A stretch of DNA of 64,000 nucleotides from Terribacillus saccharophilus (GCF_002272745.1 NZ_NPBD01000002.1:310001-374000); one strand, 5' to 3'. Shown: positions 19,581 through 28,462, counted from the first letter of the stretch. Numbers and translations are program-made. Notes: a model not told the origin generated them from the sequence alone.

Positions 19581-19611
19581 CTGCTGCGGGGTATTCCCGG
19601 CAGTTTTTTTC
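19581..19611 (+). terminator. Terminator left behind the Rieske-tail remnant
   Basis: CTGCTGCGGG with CCCGGCAG, 5-base loop, followed by TTTTTTTC. It resembles the terminator at 18836. Confidence 0.85.
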
Positions 19612-19671
19612 TTATGTGAAACCTTGTAGAACAGAAATCGTATATAGTGTTATAAAAGTGAGGTGATTTAG

Positions 19672-20118
19672 ATGGTATATCATTCGAAGATAGATGCCTT
19701 TTTCATTAATTTTATCATGATTGTAATTCTTTTACTGGGTTTAGCCTCATTTTGGCCACTCTTCTTTTTTACCAAAACAGACTGGTATCCGTTTCTTGTA
19801 TTACTATGTACATTTATAATTCCTACAGGAATAATTTTATGGTCAGCTTTTTCAATTAAATATATTTTCAATCAAGACTTCTTATTAGTTCAAGGTGGGC
19901 CATTCAAAAGCCGTATTATCTACGAGGAGGTTACAAAGGTTACTTCTTCGAATGATATTTTCTCAGGATATAGAATACTGTCATCGAGGGACGCAATCGA
20001 GATTTACTCCAAAAAGGCTTTCTGGGGCAGTGTAACGATTTCGCCAGTGTGTAAAAGCGAATTTATCGATGAGTTAAAAAAGCGGTGTCCGAACATGCAA
20101 ATTCGAGAAAAATGCTAG
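19672..20118 (+). CDS. Bacterial PH-domain membrane protein (YyaB-like)
   Basis: A 148-residue protein with two N-terminal membrane helices (about 8-32 and 37-60) followed by a small bacterial PH-like beta domain (FLLVQGGPFKSRIIYEEVTKV, ISSRDAIEIYSK region). The layout fits the bPH_6/YyaB group. Role unknown. Ribosome site GTGAGGTG. The gene stands alone, convergent with the gene at 20158. Confidence 0.7.
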   Translation: MVYHSKIDAFFINFIMIVILLLGLASFWPLFFFTKTDWYPFLVLLCTFIIPTGIILWSAFSIKYIFNQDFLLVQGGPFKSRIIYEEVTKVTSSNDIFSGYRILSSRDAIEIYSKKAFWGSVTISPVCKSEFIDELKKRCPNMQIREKC

Positions 20119-20157
20119 TTTTTACTTTAAACTTTAAACAATCAAAGTAAGCAACTT

Positions 20158-20682
20158 TTATAAGTCATCATTTTGAAAAGCGTCCATTCCCTTTATAATT
20201 TTCTCCGGTTTAATAGTGCTGATCACTACTGTTTCATATTTTAAAGTCAACTCTATCCCTTGTTTCCCGCTCATTATATAACCCGTTTCTCCTTTGAAAT
20301 TCACACGAAAACCCCAGCCGCCAAAACGCTTTAATGGACTGTAGTTGATAGTTTTATAATGTTTGATGTCCTTATATAAAAACTTCTTATAATGTAAATG
20401 GAAAGGCGTAAAGCGAATGTAAAGACCGTCCTCACGCACTTCGACAATCAGCTTTGTCCATTTAAGCATGATAAGAGGAAATGCGATTCCAAAGATAATC
20501 CAAAACAATATTAAAACAGCATCTGAAGCAGGATTATTACCAACAGGAAATCCTAAAACAACTTGCCGAATAAGGCCGTACCACATTAATGCAGCAACAG
20601 ATAGTACTATAACCCAAAGTAAAGGTTGCCTGGGCTTTTGGACTTCTCTGTAGATGACATTGTTTGCATCTATCTTAATCAC
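20158..20682 (-). CDS. DUF6141-type membrane protein
   Basis: A 174-residue protein with two membrane helices (about 22-44 and 54-76) and a beta-rich C-terminal part (VEVREDGLYIRFTPFHLHYKKFLYKDI then GGWGFRVNFKGETGYIMSGKQGIEL). The sequence looks like the DUF6141 group, which resembles a PH-like fold on a two-helix anchor. Ribosome site AAAGGGGTGAT. Function unknown. Confidence 0.65.
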   Translation of the reverse strand: MIKIDANNVIYREVQKPRQPLLWVIVLSVAALMWYGLIRQVVLGFPVGNNPASDAVLILFWIIFGIAFPLIMLKWTKLIVEVREDGLYIRFTPFHLHYKKFLYKDIKHYKTINYSPLKRFGGWGFRVNFKGETGYIMSGKQGIELTLKYETVVISTIKPEKIIKGMDAFQNDDL

Positions 20683-20706
20683 CCCTTTAGAATATCTAGA
20701 AGCTTG

Positions 20707-20739
20707 AATAGAGGGCTGTTCAAATAGCAGCCCTCTATT
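20707..20739 (-). terminator. Hairpin downstream of the lipoprotein gene at 20751
   Basis: Perfect 12-bp stem AATAGAGGGCTG/CAGCCCTCTATT with 9-base loop. Neither strand has a long T-run after the stem, but the stem is strong and sits 11 bases past the stop. Confidence 0.7.
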
Positions 20740-20750
20740 GGTAAAGCTAA

Positions 20751-21506
20751 TTATTTACTTATTAGCTCAATGATCTTATTGACTGCCTCATCGTTTCCAG
20801 GATTAACGTAAACAAGCTCCGTATTATTAATGATGTCTTCTAATTCTTCTCTCATTGTTTCTTCATCCAAACCTTCTGGAGGAGTGGGTGAACCACCATA
20901 CCAACGTCCTGGCAATGGAACGTTGTACACATTAATCGAACCATCTCCATTACTGCTATATGTTACAGATCCATCCACTATGCGGGAACCACTCAGCTGA
21001 ACGACATCTTCAGGATAGCTGACAATGGGAAAATAATCTGGCTCTAGAGTTGTGCCCGCTGGTATTTGCCGTACGTACAACCCATCAATCTGCTGATTTG
21101 GGCCGAGCTGCAGCCATACTCGTGCGTATTCGACTTCCTCAGTGGAATATCCAGCCAATGGATCATCTTCTTCACTTACATAAGTATCAGGTGAATCATT
21201 ACTAGTTGTTGTCTCCTCAGAAGACTGATTAGGTTCTTCCGTTTCAGGCACATCTGGAGGTGTTTCTTCTGATATGTTAGATGCAGACGCAGATAATTCT
21301 CCCACAGACTCCGAATTATCGTCAGTTTTGTCTGGTTGTTTATTTTCTTCAGCTTCTTCATTTAGCCGATCAGATGCTGATGCAGCGGAAGTTTCTGAGA
21401 AAGCTTCTTTTGATTCTTCGTTGATACTGCTTGTACAGCCAGCAAGTACTAGTACAAGCAATAGCAGTACAGCAAGCAAATAAGAAATCTTACTTAGCTT
21501 GTTCAT
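20751..21506 (-). CDS. Secreted lipoprotein of unknown function with acidic Ser/Glu linker
   Basis: A 251-residue lipoprotein: signal MNKLSKISYLLAVLLLLVLV with lipobox LAGC (Cys24), then a low-complexity acidic Ser/Thr/Glu/Asp/Pro linker to about residue 120, then a folded domain of about 130 residues (YARVWLQLGPNQQIDGLYV, INVYNVPLPGRWYGG, TMREELEDIINNTELVYVNPGND). The domain is not recognised. ATG 21506 has GAAAGGA upstream; the longer frame to 21533 has no ribosome site. Likely displayed on the cell surface. Confidence 0.78.
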   Translation of the reverse strand: MNKLSKISYLLAVLLLLVLVLAGCTSSINEESKEAFSETSAASASDRLNEEAEENKQPDKTDDNSESVGELSASASNISEETPPDVPETEEPNQSSEETTTSNDSPDTYVSEEDDPLAGYSTEEVEYARVWLQLGPNQQIDGLYVRQIPAGTTLEPDYFPIVSYPEDVVQLSGSRIVDGSVTYSSNGDGSINVYNVPLPGRWYGGSPTPPEGLDEETMREELEDIINNTELVYVNPGNDEAVNKIIELISK

Positions 21507-21733
21507 ACGATCATTCCTTTCTTTTCCATTCATATTGTACCTCGGCTCACGTTACAAATAAAGGAAGAAATGGTATGAAAAACAGAATAGTTTCCATTCA
21601 TGTTACCGACCAATAATCTTGAACGATTATCCAAGCGCTATGGGCATTAAAATATCGGTGTTAATTTTTCTGGTATGCAATTGTAGATACACTGTTAATC
21701 TAATGGCATCACATAGGAAAGCAGGAATAAACA

Positions 21734-22492
21734 GTGAGAGAAAATGGATATTCTTATTTCAAAGAGCTGCACTATCAAAAAGACATTTTATATCTTTATA
21801 ATTGCTGGGATGTCATGTCTGCGAAGCTTATTGAAAGTAAAGGTGCCAAGGCATTAGCTACAAGCAGTTATGCAGTTTCTGATGCCTGCGGATACAATGA
21901 TGGAGAACAGCTACCTTTTGAACTGTTAGTTTGTCTCGCGCAAAAACTCGTCGATAACACAAATTTGCCTGTATCGATCGATGCTGAAGGATTGTATGCC
22001 AAGTCTTTAAAATCACTTCATCAAAATGCACAAACACTTTTTAATACAGGTATAGCAGGTATTAATTTTGAAGATAAAAAATCTCAAACGAGGAACTACG
22101 AATTGTGGGATATAAATGAACAGTCTGAAAGAATACAAATTGTAAAAAGTGCTGCTGTATCTGCAGAAACTCAGATTTTTATCAATGCGAGAACTGACTT
22201 ATTCTTCAAGCATAATAATCATTCTGCTGATTTAGTCAAAGAAGCACTGAAAAGGGCAGAGAAATACGCAGAAGCTGGAGCTGATGGTATCTTCATTCCT
22301 GGTCTTACGAAGCTGAACATGATAAAGGAGTTTACTGAATTATCCCCTTTACCAGTTAATATCATGTTAGATTCCATGAATAGTGTTACTATTGACTGGA
22401 AAGAAATAGGGGTCAGCCGAGTAAGTTATGGACCGCAATCCTATTTCCAAGCAAAAAGAATCCTATCGAGCAATATTATATTTAAAGTCTAA
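21734..22492 (+). CDS. Isocitrate lyase/PEP mutase family protein
   Basis: A 252-residue TIM-barrel protein of the ICL/PEPM superfamily. YNCWDVMSAKLIESKGAKALATSS matches the N-terminal substrate loop, VSIDAEG the metal-binding strand, GIAGINFEDK the next strand, and FINARTDLFF and EAGADGIFIPGL later conserved strands. Such small members often cleave C-C bonds of oxo-acids or act on methylisocitrate-like compounds; the substrate is unknown. Starts at GTG with AGGA seven bases upstream. The ada gene follows 15 bases on, so the two are probably one operon. Confidence 0.85.
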   Translation: MRENGYSYFKELHYQKDILYLYNCWDVMSAKLIESKGAKALATSSYAVSDACGYNDGEQLPFELLVCLAQKLVDNTNLPVSIDAEGLYAKSLKSLHQNAQTLFNTGIAGINFEDKKSQTRNYELWDINEQSERIQIVKSAAVSAETQIFINARTDLFFKHNNHSADLVKEALKRAEKYAEAGADGIFIPGLTKLNMIKEFTELSPLPVNIMLDSMNSVTIDWKEIGVSRVSYGPQSYFQAKRILSSNIIFKV

Positions 22493-22507
22493 GAAGGTGT
22501 GGCAGCC

Positions 22508-23578
22508 ATGATAAAGGATCAATCAAAAATAGATTTTTACTATAAGTTATTAATAGAGAAAAACTCCAAATATGAAGGTACTTTTTATGTAGGGGTGAAG
22601 ACAACGGGGATTTTTTGCCGCCCAACTTGTCCAGCGAAAAAACCCAAAAAAGAAAACTGTGAGTTCTTCTCTACAGCAAAAGAGGCCGCATTAGCGTCAT
22701 ACAGACCATGCAAGAGGTGCCAGCCGCTGAGCTTACCCAGTTTACTATCACCTGAAGTAAAGAAACTAGTTATGGCAATAGAAGAAAATCCTCAGAAAAA
22801 GTGGACAGATAAAGACTTTGATGAATTATCCATGAGTGCAAATACAGCAAGAAGACAGTTTAAAAAGTACTTTGGTATGACATTTATAGAATATGCACGG
22901 TCTCGGCGTTTAGGGTTAGCATTTAACCATATACGCAATGGGAAATCTTTAATTGACACGCAATTGGACAGTGGGTTCGATTCCGGTAATGGGTTCAGAG
23001 ATGCATTTTCCAAGATTATGGGAACTGTTCCGAAGAAAATTAAAGACATTAAACTTTTCAAAGCAAAATGGATTGAAACTAAGCTTGGTCCAATGGTTGC
23101 CATCGCAGATAGCGAAGCCTTATATCTTCTGGAATTTATTGATAGACGAGGTCTTGAAACCGAAATCGTTAACTTAAGGAGTAAATTTTCTGCCGCTATT
23201 GTGCCTGGAACAAATACAATTTTGGAAAATCTTGAAGATGAATTAAAAGGATATTTCGAGGGGATCTCTTTATCTTTCTCCACCCCGATCTCTAATGAAT
23301 TAGGAACGGATTTTCAGAAAAAGGTTTGGGAAATCTTAAAAAATATACCTCCAGGATACACGATGAGCTACAAAGACCTAGCTGAAAAGATAGGAAGCCC
23401 GAAAGCTTATCGTGCAGTAGCCCGTGCTAATGGTGCTAACCAAATAGCTTTAATCATCCCTTGTCACAGAGTAATCAGCTCAGATGGAACTCACGGAGGA
23501 TATGGAGGAGGTATCCAAAGAAAAGCATGGTTGATCGAGTTAGAGAATAATTATAAAAACGCTGTTATATTAACTTAG
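22508..23578 (+). CDS. ada: Bifunctional Ada: alkylation regulator and O6-methylguanine-DNA methyltransferase
   Basis: A full-length three-part Ada of 356 residues. The N-terminal zinc module has Cys37, Cys41, Cys68 and Cys71 (FCRPTCPAKKP...RPCKRC); in E. coli Ada the first Cys takes the methyl group from phosphotriesters. An AraC-type helix-turn-helix follows (about 95-180: SANTARRQFKKYFGMTFIEYAR). The C-terminal methyltransferase has the active-site IIPCHRVI with RAVARANGAN before it. B. subtilis splits these functions between AdaA and AdaB; here they are fused. ATG 22508 is chosen because AAGAAGGTG precedes it; GTG 22499 is possible. Confidence 0.95.
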   Translation: MIKDQSKIDFYYKLLIEKNSKYEGTFYVGVKTTGIFCRPTCPAKKPKKENCEFFSTAKEAALASYRPCKRCQPLSLPSLLSPEVKKLVMAIEENPQKKWTDKDFDELSMSANTARRQFKKYFGMTFIEYARSRRLGLAFNHIRNGKSLIDTQLDSGFDSGNGFRDAFSKIMGTVPKKIKDIKLFKAKWIETKLGPMVAIADSEALYLLEFIDRRGLETEIVNLRSKFSAAIVPGTNTILENLEDELKGYFEGISLSFSTPISNELGTDFQKKVWEILKNIPPGYTMSYKDLAEKIGSPKAYRAVARANGANQIALIIPCHRVISSDGTHGGYGGGIQRKAWLIELENNYKNAVILT

Positions 23579-23595
23579 ATATGCGTTAGATTCTC

Positions 23596-23637
23596 GAAGA
23601 AATCTAAATCAACAAGATTTAGCTTTCTTCTTTTTTG
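23596..23637 (+). terminator. Terminator after ada
   Basis: 15-base arms (GAAGAAATCTAAATC with GATTTAGCTTTCTTC, one mismatch), 5-base loop, then TTTTTTG. Confidence 0.93.
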
Positions 23638-23779
23638 TATTTTCAGATATATTTAAAATATATTAATAAAGTAGTTAAACTAATTTTTAGGAAAAATGAA
23701 AATTATAGAACTAATCCTAAAAGAGTTATCATGCTGTATTTTATATGTAATAATAGATGAAATAATTTAGCGTGAAGTT

Positions 23780-23821
23780 ATCTTATAAAACAGATTCGTT
23801 ATTGATTCTGTATATAAGATA
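23780..23821. other. Hairpin in the leader region of the nucleoside transporter
   Basis: ATCTTATA...ACAGA pairs with TCTGT...TATAAGAT around a TTCGTTATTGAT loop. No T-run follows. The 370-base gap 23579-23950 otherwise shows no gene and no purine-riboswitch consensus; a TATAAT occurs near 23901. Confidence 0.35.
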
Positions 23822-23950
23822 AAAATTTTGATAAAAGTTGTTGTGGGTGTAGGATTTCTGCCTCCATCCTTACGCGAAGGTTAAAATTGTCCAAAGCTAA
23901 GTATAATATTACTGTTGCCATTGCGGCTCTGAGAGTAGGAGGTAAAGGAA

Positions 23951-25126
23951 TTGTCTATTGTTATTGGGGTTTTAGGAATACTTGTTTTAGTCGCTATAGC
24001 CTGGGCTATGTCAAATGATAAAAAGAATATCAATTATAGAGCTGTTGGTATCATGCTTGTTGTCCAGCTTATATTAGCCTGGTTCTTGCTGAACACTTCC
24101 ATTGGCAGAACGATCATCAAGAAAATTGTAGATGTATTTACGAAAGTACTTTCGTTTGGTCATGAAGGAATCGCATTCCTATTGGGGGACTTGTCTACAA
24201 AGGGTTATTTCTTCTTTGACGTTCTGCTTATGATTATTTTTGTATCTGCATTATTGTCCATTTTAACTTATACCAGAATACTATCATTCGCAATTAAATA
24301 TATAGGTGGTTTTGTTTCCAAAATAACTGGTCTTCCGAAGATCGAATCATTTGTTGCCGTAAATTCCATGATCTTCGGTAATACAACTGCAATTCTATCT
24401 GTAAAGTCGCAAATTCATAAGCTCAGTCCAAACCGTCTGTTTATTGTCGCTAGTTCATCACTAGTAGCAGTATCTTGTTCGACTCTTGGAGCTTATTTGC
24501 AGCTGATACCCGCTGAATACGTACTAGTAGCACTGCCATTAAACGTTTTCTCAGGTCTGATATTATCCTCTATTGTGGCTCCAGTTACAAGTGAAGAAGA
24601 TTTTGAGATAGATGTAAAAGAGATGAATAATGAGAAATCATTCTTTGAAGCTATCGGTAATGGCACTATTTTAGGTGGTAAAACTGCTCTTATCGTAGGA
24701 GCAATGTTACTTACGTATATGGCTTTACTTGCAATGGTTAACTTTATTTTGGACGGCATTGTGGGAATGACATTCCAGGAGCTAATAGGTTATGTATTTG
24801 CTCCGGTAGCATTTATTATGGGAATCCCAACTTCAGAAATTCTTAATGCAGGGTCTATCATGGGTACGAAAGTAGCTGCCAATGAATTTGTAGCAATTAC
24901 TGATTTCGTCAAAATACTACCTGACATGTCCACGAAAACTGTAGGTATTGTTTCAGCTTACTTGATTTCATTCGCAAACTTCTCTTCTATTGGAATGATC
25001 TTAGGAACTGTACAAGCAATAGATCAAAAGCAGGCAAGCTTGCTGGCTAAAGTCGGCTTCAAGGTTCTGCTAGTGGCAACGATGGGATCTATATTGACAG
25101 GTACGATTGTAGGACTATTTCTGTAA
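23951..25126 (+). CDS. Concentrative nucleoside transporter (NupC family)
   Basis: A 391-residue polytopic membrane protein of the CNT family that imports nucleosides with a cation. The three family blocks are visible: N-terminal helices (VQLILAWFLLNTSIGRTI), the gating domain near 105-150 (ILTYTRILSFAIKYIGGFVSKITGLPKIESFVAVNSMIFG), and the C-terminal core (LIGYVFAPVAFIMGIPTSEILNAGSIMGTKVAANEFVA, then SAYLISFANFSSIGMILG). Closest in outline to B. subtilis NupC/YutK. Start is TTG 23951 with a strong GTAGGAGGT seven bases upstream. Confidence 0.92.
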   Translation: MSIVIGVLGILVLVAIAWAMSNDKKNINYRAVGIMLVVQLILAWFLLNTSIGRTIIKKIVDVFTKVLSFGHEGIAFLLGDLSTKGYFFFDVLLMIIFVSALLSILTYTRILSFAIKYIGGFVSKITGLPKIESFVAVNSMIFGNTTAILSVKSQIHKLSPNRLFIVASSSLVAVSCSTLGAYLQLIPAEYVLVALPLNVFSGLILSSIVAPVTSEEDFEIDVKEMNNEKSFFEAIGNGTILGGKTALIVGAMLLTYMALLAMVNFILDGIVGMTFQELIGYVFAPVAFIMGIPTSEILNAGSIMGTKVAANEFVAITDFVKILPDMSTKTVGIVSAYLISFANFSSIGMILGTVQAIDQKQASLLAKVGFKVLLVATMGSILTGTIVGLFL

Positions 25127-25146
25127 GAACATAAATATCTAATATA

Positions 25147-25193
25147 AACAAAGAAGACTGCGCGCAACTTAGTGTACAGTCTTCTTTGTTTTA
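25147..25193. terminator. Terminator between transporter and LysR gene
   Basis: Perfect 14-bp stem AACAAAGAAGACTG/CAGTCTTCTTTGTT with TTTT on the plus side. Confidence 0.92.
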
Positions 25194-25304
25194 TGTTCCA
25201 AGTCTTGCTAAATAGGGATTATCAGCTTGTGAAGACTTTCGATGTTATTCGTAATTGACATTCTTATTGAATAGGATATAACTATTTTCTTCAGGGGCTA
25301 TTGA

Positions 25305-26198
25305 TTAGCTTGAAAATTTCGCTTGTATAGCTTGAAGGAATAAATCAGAAGCTGCCGAAAAGACCTGATGCTTTTTCCAAACAAGCTTTAAACCGGACTC
25401 AAGTCTTGGCTCAAGAGGCTTAAAACAAAGATTACTTTCTCCTGACGTATTTACTATTTTATCAAGAGTGATTGCATAACCGATGCCTTCTTCCACCATA
25501 ATGCTAGCATTGTATGCCAAATTATATGTAGTCACAACATTTAATTTATCCAGGTTTTCACCAAACCAATCAGCAAACTCATTTTTTGAATAAGTCTGAT
25601 TCATGACCTGTCTTGAACAGATTAGCGGAAGGTTTAATAAATCTGCTGCTTGAATGGTAGCTTTCTCAGCCAGAGGATTATCTTTTCTCATAACAACTCC
25701 CCAAAGATCCTTGGCTGGAATATTCAAATGATTATACTTTGAAAGATCTGCGGGTTCTATCAAAATCCCGAAATCAAGCATTCCTCTGTCTAGCCGATCC
25801 GTTACATCTTCTTCGTTTCCACTGTATAGATGATAGCGTACATTAGGGTAACTTATCTGCAATTCTTTTACTATCCTTGCAATATGCCTGATGGCGTCTG
25901 TTTCTCCGCCACCTATATAAACATCACCACTTACTGTTTCTTTCATGGAACTGAAATCAGTCTTTAATTTATCTGCCATATAAACAATTTCTTCAGCTCT
26001 TTTTCTTAAGAGAATACCTTCATTAGTTAGGGAGATGCTGTGGCTGCGTCTGATAAATAGCTTCTTTCCTAACTCCTGTTCCAAGTCTTTTAATTGTCGT
26101 GATAAGGTTGGCTGCGTAACGTGCAGAAAGTTAGCAGCCCTTGTAATGCTTCCTTCTCGTGCCACTGTAAGAAAATAACGCAGAACTCTTAATTCCAT
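25305..26198 (-). CDS. LysR-family transcriptional regulator
   Basis: A 297-residue LTTR. Residues 1-60 form the winged helix-turn-helix (MELRVLRYFLTVAREGSITRAANFLHVTQPTLSRQLKDLEQELGKKLF is split here only for length as visible in the frame). Residues 90-295 form the effector-binding domain (GDVYIGGGETDAIRHIARIV, LDFGILIEP, VEEGIGYAITLD). It is divergent from the Bcr/CflA pump at 26583, with an SDR pseudogene between, so its original target may have been the lost dehydrogenase, the pump, or both. Confidence 0.93.
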   Translation of the reverse strand: MELRVLRYFLTVAREGSITRAANFLHVTQPTLSRQLKDLEQELGKKLFIRRSHSISLTNEGILLRKRAEEIVYMADKLKTDFSSMKETVSGDVYIGGGETDAIRHIARIVKELQISYPNVRYHLYSGNEEDVTDRLDRGMLDFGILIEPADLSKYNHLNIPAKDLWGVVMRKDNPLAEKATIQAADLLNLPLICSRQVMNQTYSKNEFADWFGENLDKLNVVTTYNLAYNASIMVEEGIGYAITLDKIVNTSGESNLCFKPLEPRLESGLKLVWKKHQVFSAASDLFLQAIQAKFSS

Positions 26199-26346
26199 AT
26201 ATGATTCCTCCTGATAATTTTTAGTATATACAAATAGACATGCTTAGCAAGCATATCAAGTTATCAGATATAAGTATTTGTTATATAACTTAGCCGTATC
26301 TAAAATGGATATGAGAGAAAAACACCATTAAGAAGGGATGATATAT

Positions 26347-26500
26347 GTGACGATTCAAGATAAAGACTTGGTAATCATGGAGAATCAAACGGAATAGGGG
26401 AAGCGATTCTGTAGCTGATGCAGTTGCATATGCGATAGTTACATCTGAAACGGTAGCAGTAAGCGAAATAATTATCCGTCCCACAAAGCAAGCCGACTAA
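26347..26500 (+). pseudogene. SDR-family oxidoreductase pseudogene, internally deleted
   Basis: AGAAGGG and a GTG start lead to VTIQDKDLVI, then in the next frame SNGIGEAI (the TGxxxGIG cofactor motif of short-chain dehydrogenases), a stop, and then SVADAVAYAIVTSETVAVSE followed by IIIRPTKQAD-stop, the classic SDR C-terminus. About 200 central codons are gone, plus frameshifts. Ribosome site and terminator survive at both ends, so this is a collapsed real gene in place. Confidence 0.8.
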
Positions 26501-26510
26501 AAAGCTAATT

Positions 26511-26546
26511 AAAAATTGCCCTTGAATTTTAATGGCAATTTTTTTA
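26511..26546 (+). terminator. Terminator of the SDR pseudogene
   Basis: AAAAATTGCC/GGCAATTTTT stem with a 13-base loop and a T7 run. It lies just upstream of the next gene's ribosome site. Confidence 0.88.
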
Positions 26547-26582
26547 AAAGAGCAAAATTTGTGCCAAAGGAGCTGTGAATAA

Positions 26583-27791
26583 ATGGAATATAAGACAGAA
26601 AACAAATTTTTTAGAACCGCACTGCTGTTAGCCGTATTTTCAGCACTAGGGCCTTTTACCGTAGATATGTATCTTTCTTCGCTCCCAGAAATGATGAATG
26701 ATTTCGGTACAACGGCATCTCTAATTCAAGCAAGTCTAACTGCTAGTTTGTTAGGATTAGGTCTGGGGCAGCTCATTGCAGGGCCTTTAAGTGATGTTCA
26801 TGGCAGGCGTAAGCCTTTGCTTATTTCAATGCTGCTATATTTTATCATATCATTAGCATGTGCATTTTCGCCGAACATCGGTATATTTGTTGTTCTGCGC
26901 TTCTTTCAAGGATTTGTTGCTTCCGCAGGACTTGTTATTTCTCGTGCCATTGTTCGTGATCGCTACAGTGGAGTAGAAATGGTCAAATTCATGGCACTTC
27001 TTACGATGATTAGTAATGTGGCTCCATTGATTTCTCCTACTGCTGGCAGCGCGGTAACTACGTTTACTTCATGGATTGGAGTATTTATTTTTCTTGGACT
27101 TTTAGGACTCATTCTAACAGGTGTAGCCACATGGGGAATAAAAGAAAGCTTGCCTGTTGAGCAACGTGTGCCAAGCAATTTCAAGGGGCTTTTAAAAAAC
27201 TACGGTTCCTTGCTTCGGAATCGGAGCTTTATGGGCTACGCACTCGTCAATGGCATACTGTTCTCTGGTGTGTTCGCTTATGTATCCGGTACTCCATTTA
27301 TCTATCAAAATATGTATGGTATAACTCCTCAATTGTTTTCCATACTTTTTGCCTTAAATGGACTAGGAATTATTTTAGGATCTCAGCTTGTCAAACGGTT
27401 ATCTGAGCAGATTGGGGAACATCGTATTTTCCGTATCGGACTGTTGATTGCTTTCATCACAACTGCTATCATCTTGGTTGTAGTACTAGTTCACGGACCA
27501 TTCATCGCTTTGTTCCTGGCAATCTTCTTGTTCGCGGTAGCCATCGGAATCATCGCGCCTGTTTCCTTTACACTGGCCATGGAGTCACAAGGGCATATTG
27601 CAGGAAGTGCAGCAGCTGTATTAGGCAGTCTTCAATTTGCATTAGGAGCTGTCACTTCTCCTTTAGTAGGAATTGCTGGAGAAGATTCTGCCGTTCCTTT
27701 TGGTATAACTATTTTTATGACTAGTATACTTGCTGTTATCGCCTACGTTACTTTAGTGAGAAGATCATCATCAGCTCAGCAAGTCTCGTAA
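26583..27791 (+). CDS. Bcr/CflA-type multidrug efflux MFS transporter
   Basis: A 402-residue, 12-helix major facilitator of the DHA1 Bcr/CflA group. The start LLAVFSALGPFTVDMYLSSLPEM carries the DxY motif in helix 1. Motif A is LIAGPLSDVHGRRKPL and helix 4 has RFFQGFVASAGLVISRAIVRD, both diagnostic of the group. Substrates of relatives include bicyclomycin, chloramphenicol and small dipeptides, but none can be assigned. Ribosome site AAAGGAG. Read away from the LysR gene at 25305 and possibly regulated by it. Confidence 0.93.
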   Translation: MEYKTENKFFRTALLLAVFSALGPFTVDMYLSSLPEMMNDFGTTASLIQASLTASLLGLGLGQLIAGPLSDVHGRRKPLLISMLLYFIISLACAFSPNIGIFVVLRFFQGFVASAGLVISRAIVRDRYSGVEMVKFMALLTMISNVAPLISPTAGSAVTTFTSWIGVFIFLGLLGLILTGVATWGIKESLPVEQRVPSNFKGLLKNYGSLLRNRSFMGYALVNGILFSGVFAYVSGTPFIYQNMYGITPQLFSILFALNGLGIILGSQLVKRLSEQIGEHRIFRIGLLIAFITTAIILVVVLVHGPFIALFLAIFLFAVAIGIIAPVSFTLAMESQGHIAGSAAAVLGSLQFALGAVTSPLVGIAGEDSAVPFGITIFMTSILAVIAYVTLVRRSSSAQQVS

Positions 27792-27872
27792 TAATTGATT
27801 CTGCTTAGATAGAAGGGTAATACTTACAAAGTCTTCTAATGCTATATATAACCTAATAAAGGGAATAATGAT

Positions 27873-27914
27873 AGAAGAGAGGCAGAGTTTCAGTAGAAAC
27901 TCTGCCTCTCTTCT
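27873..27914. terminator. Strong bidirectional terminator
   Basis: Perfect 19-bp stem with a 4-base loop (arms begin AGAAGAGAGGCAG), between two convergent genes. T-rich on the plus side (CTAATTTTG) and A/T rich on the other. Confidence 0.93.
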
Positions 27915-27924
27915 AATTTTGAGG

Positions 27925-28404
27925 TTATTTGTTCAATTCAATCGTTTCGTTAACATCCGTCGACTCAGAACTTTGCCCTTTCATACGCTTATAGAGAAAG
28001 GCGATTTGTTTCTTAAAATTACCAGTATCCCAATACTCGGCTGCTTCCGCTTTTACCTTAATCAAGACAACAGAAGGATCATCATAAGACGTTTGCATGA
28101 TTTTCTCATATGCTTTGCTCCACAATTCCTTTTTCTTGTTTAAATCCTCTACTATTTCTGCTCTTCCACGAACGGAAACATAGGATTTTCCTGCGTAAGC
28201 CACATTAACATCTTTGTCATGTAAGATTTCTTTATATTTATCAGTCTCTTTTTTAGTGAAAAACCATAAGTCGCCATCAAATTCTACTTCTTGTGTTTTC
28301 ATTGGGCGAGAAACAAGGCCTTCCTCAGTTACCGTAGTCAGCATCGCTGTGTCTACGTCTTTGATTAACTCTCTTAATGTTTCCATTTCTTCTTGCTTCA
28401 TCAT
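27925..28404 (-). CDS. General stress protein 26-like (pyridoxamine 5'-phosphate oxidase fold, YdaG-like)
   Basis: A split-barrel flavin-type protein of about 159 residues: AMLTTVTEEGLVSRPMKTQEVEFDGDLWFFT, then VNVAYAGKSYVSVRGRAEIVED and EYWDTGN. This fits the Pyridox_ox_2 / general stress protein 26 group, whose members bind flavin or are of unknown activity. ATG 28404 (or 28401) follows AAGGTGGGAG; the GTG at 28413 lies inside that ribosome site. A sigma-B-like promoter precedes it, as reported for ydaG of B. subtilis, suggesting induction by general stress. Confidence 0.88.
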   Translation of the reverse strand: MMKQEEMETLRELIKDVDTAMLTTVTEEGLVSRPMKTQEVEFDGDLWFFTKKETDKYKEILHDKDVNVAYAGKSYVSVRGRAEIVEDLNKKKELWSKAYEKIMQTSYDDPSVVLIKVKAEAAEYWDTGNFKKQIAFLYKRMKGQSSESTDVNETIELNK

Positions 28405-28437
28405 TTCTCCCACCTTATTAATATTAGTAAAAGTATA

Positions 28438-28462
28438 ATACCCTTAACACCAATTCTTAATC
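28438..28462 (-). promoter_or_regulatory. Sigma-B-like promoter
   Basis: On the minus strand GATTAA, 13 bases, GGGTAT; the sigma-B consensus is GTTTAA-N12-15-GGGWAW, so only one base differs. It lies about 35 bases upstream of the stress-protein start. Confidence 0.7.

Noticed and set aside
23822..23950. Purine riboswitch before the nucleoside transporter
   Set aside because: None of the conserved purine-aptamer blocks is present in the leader.
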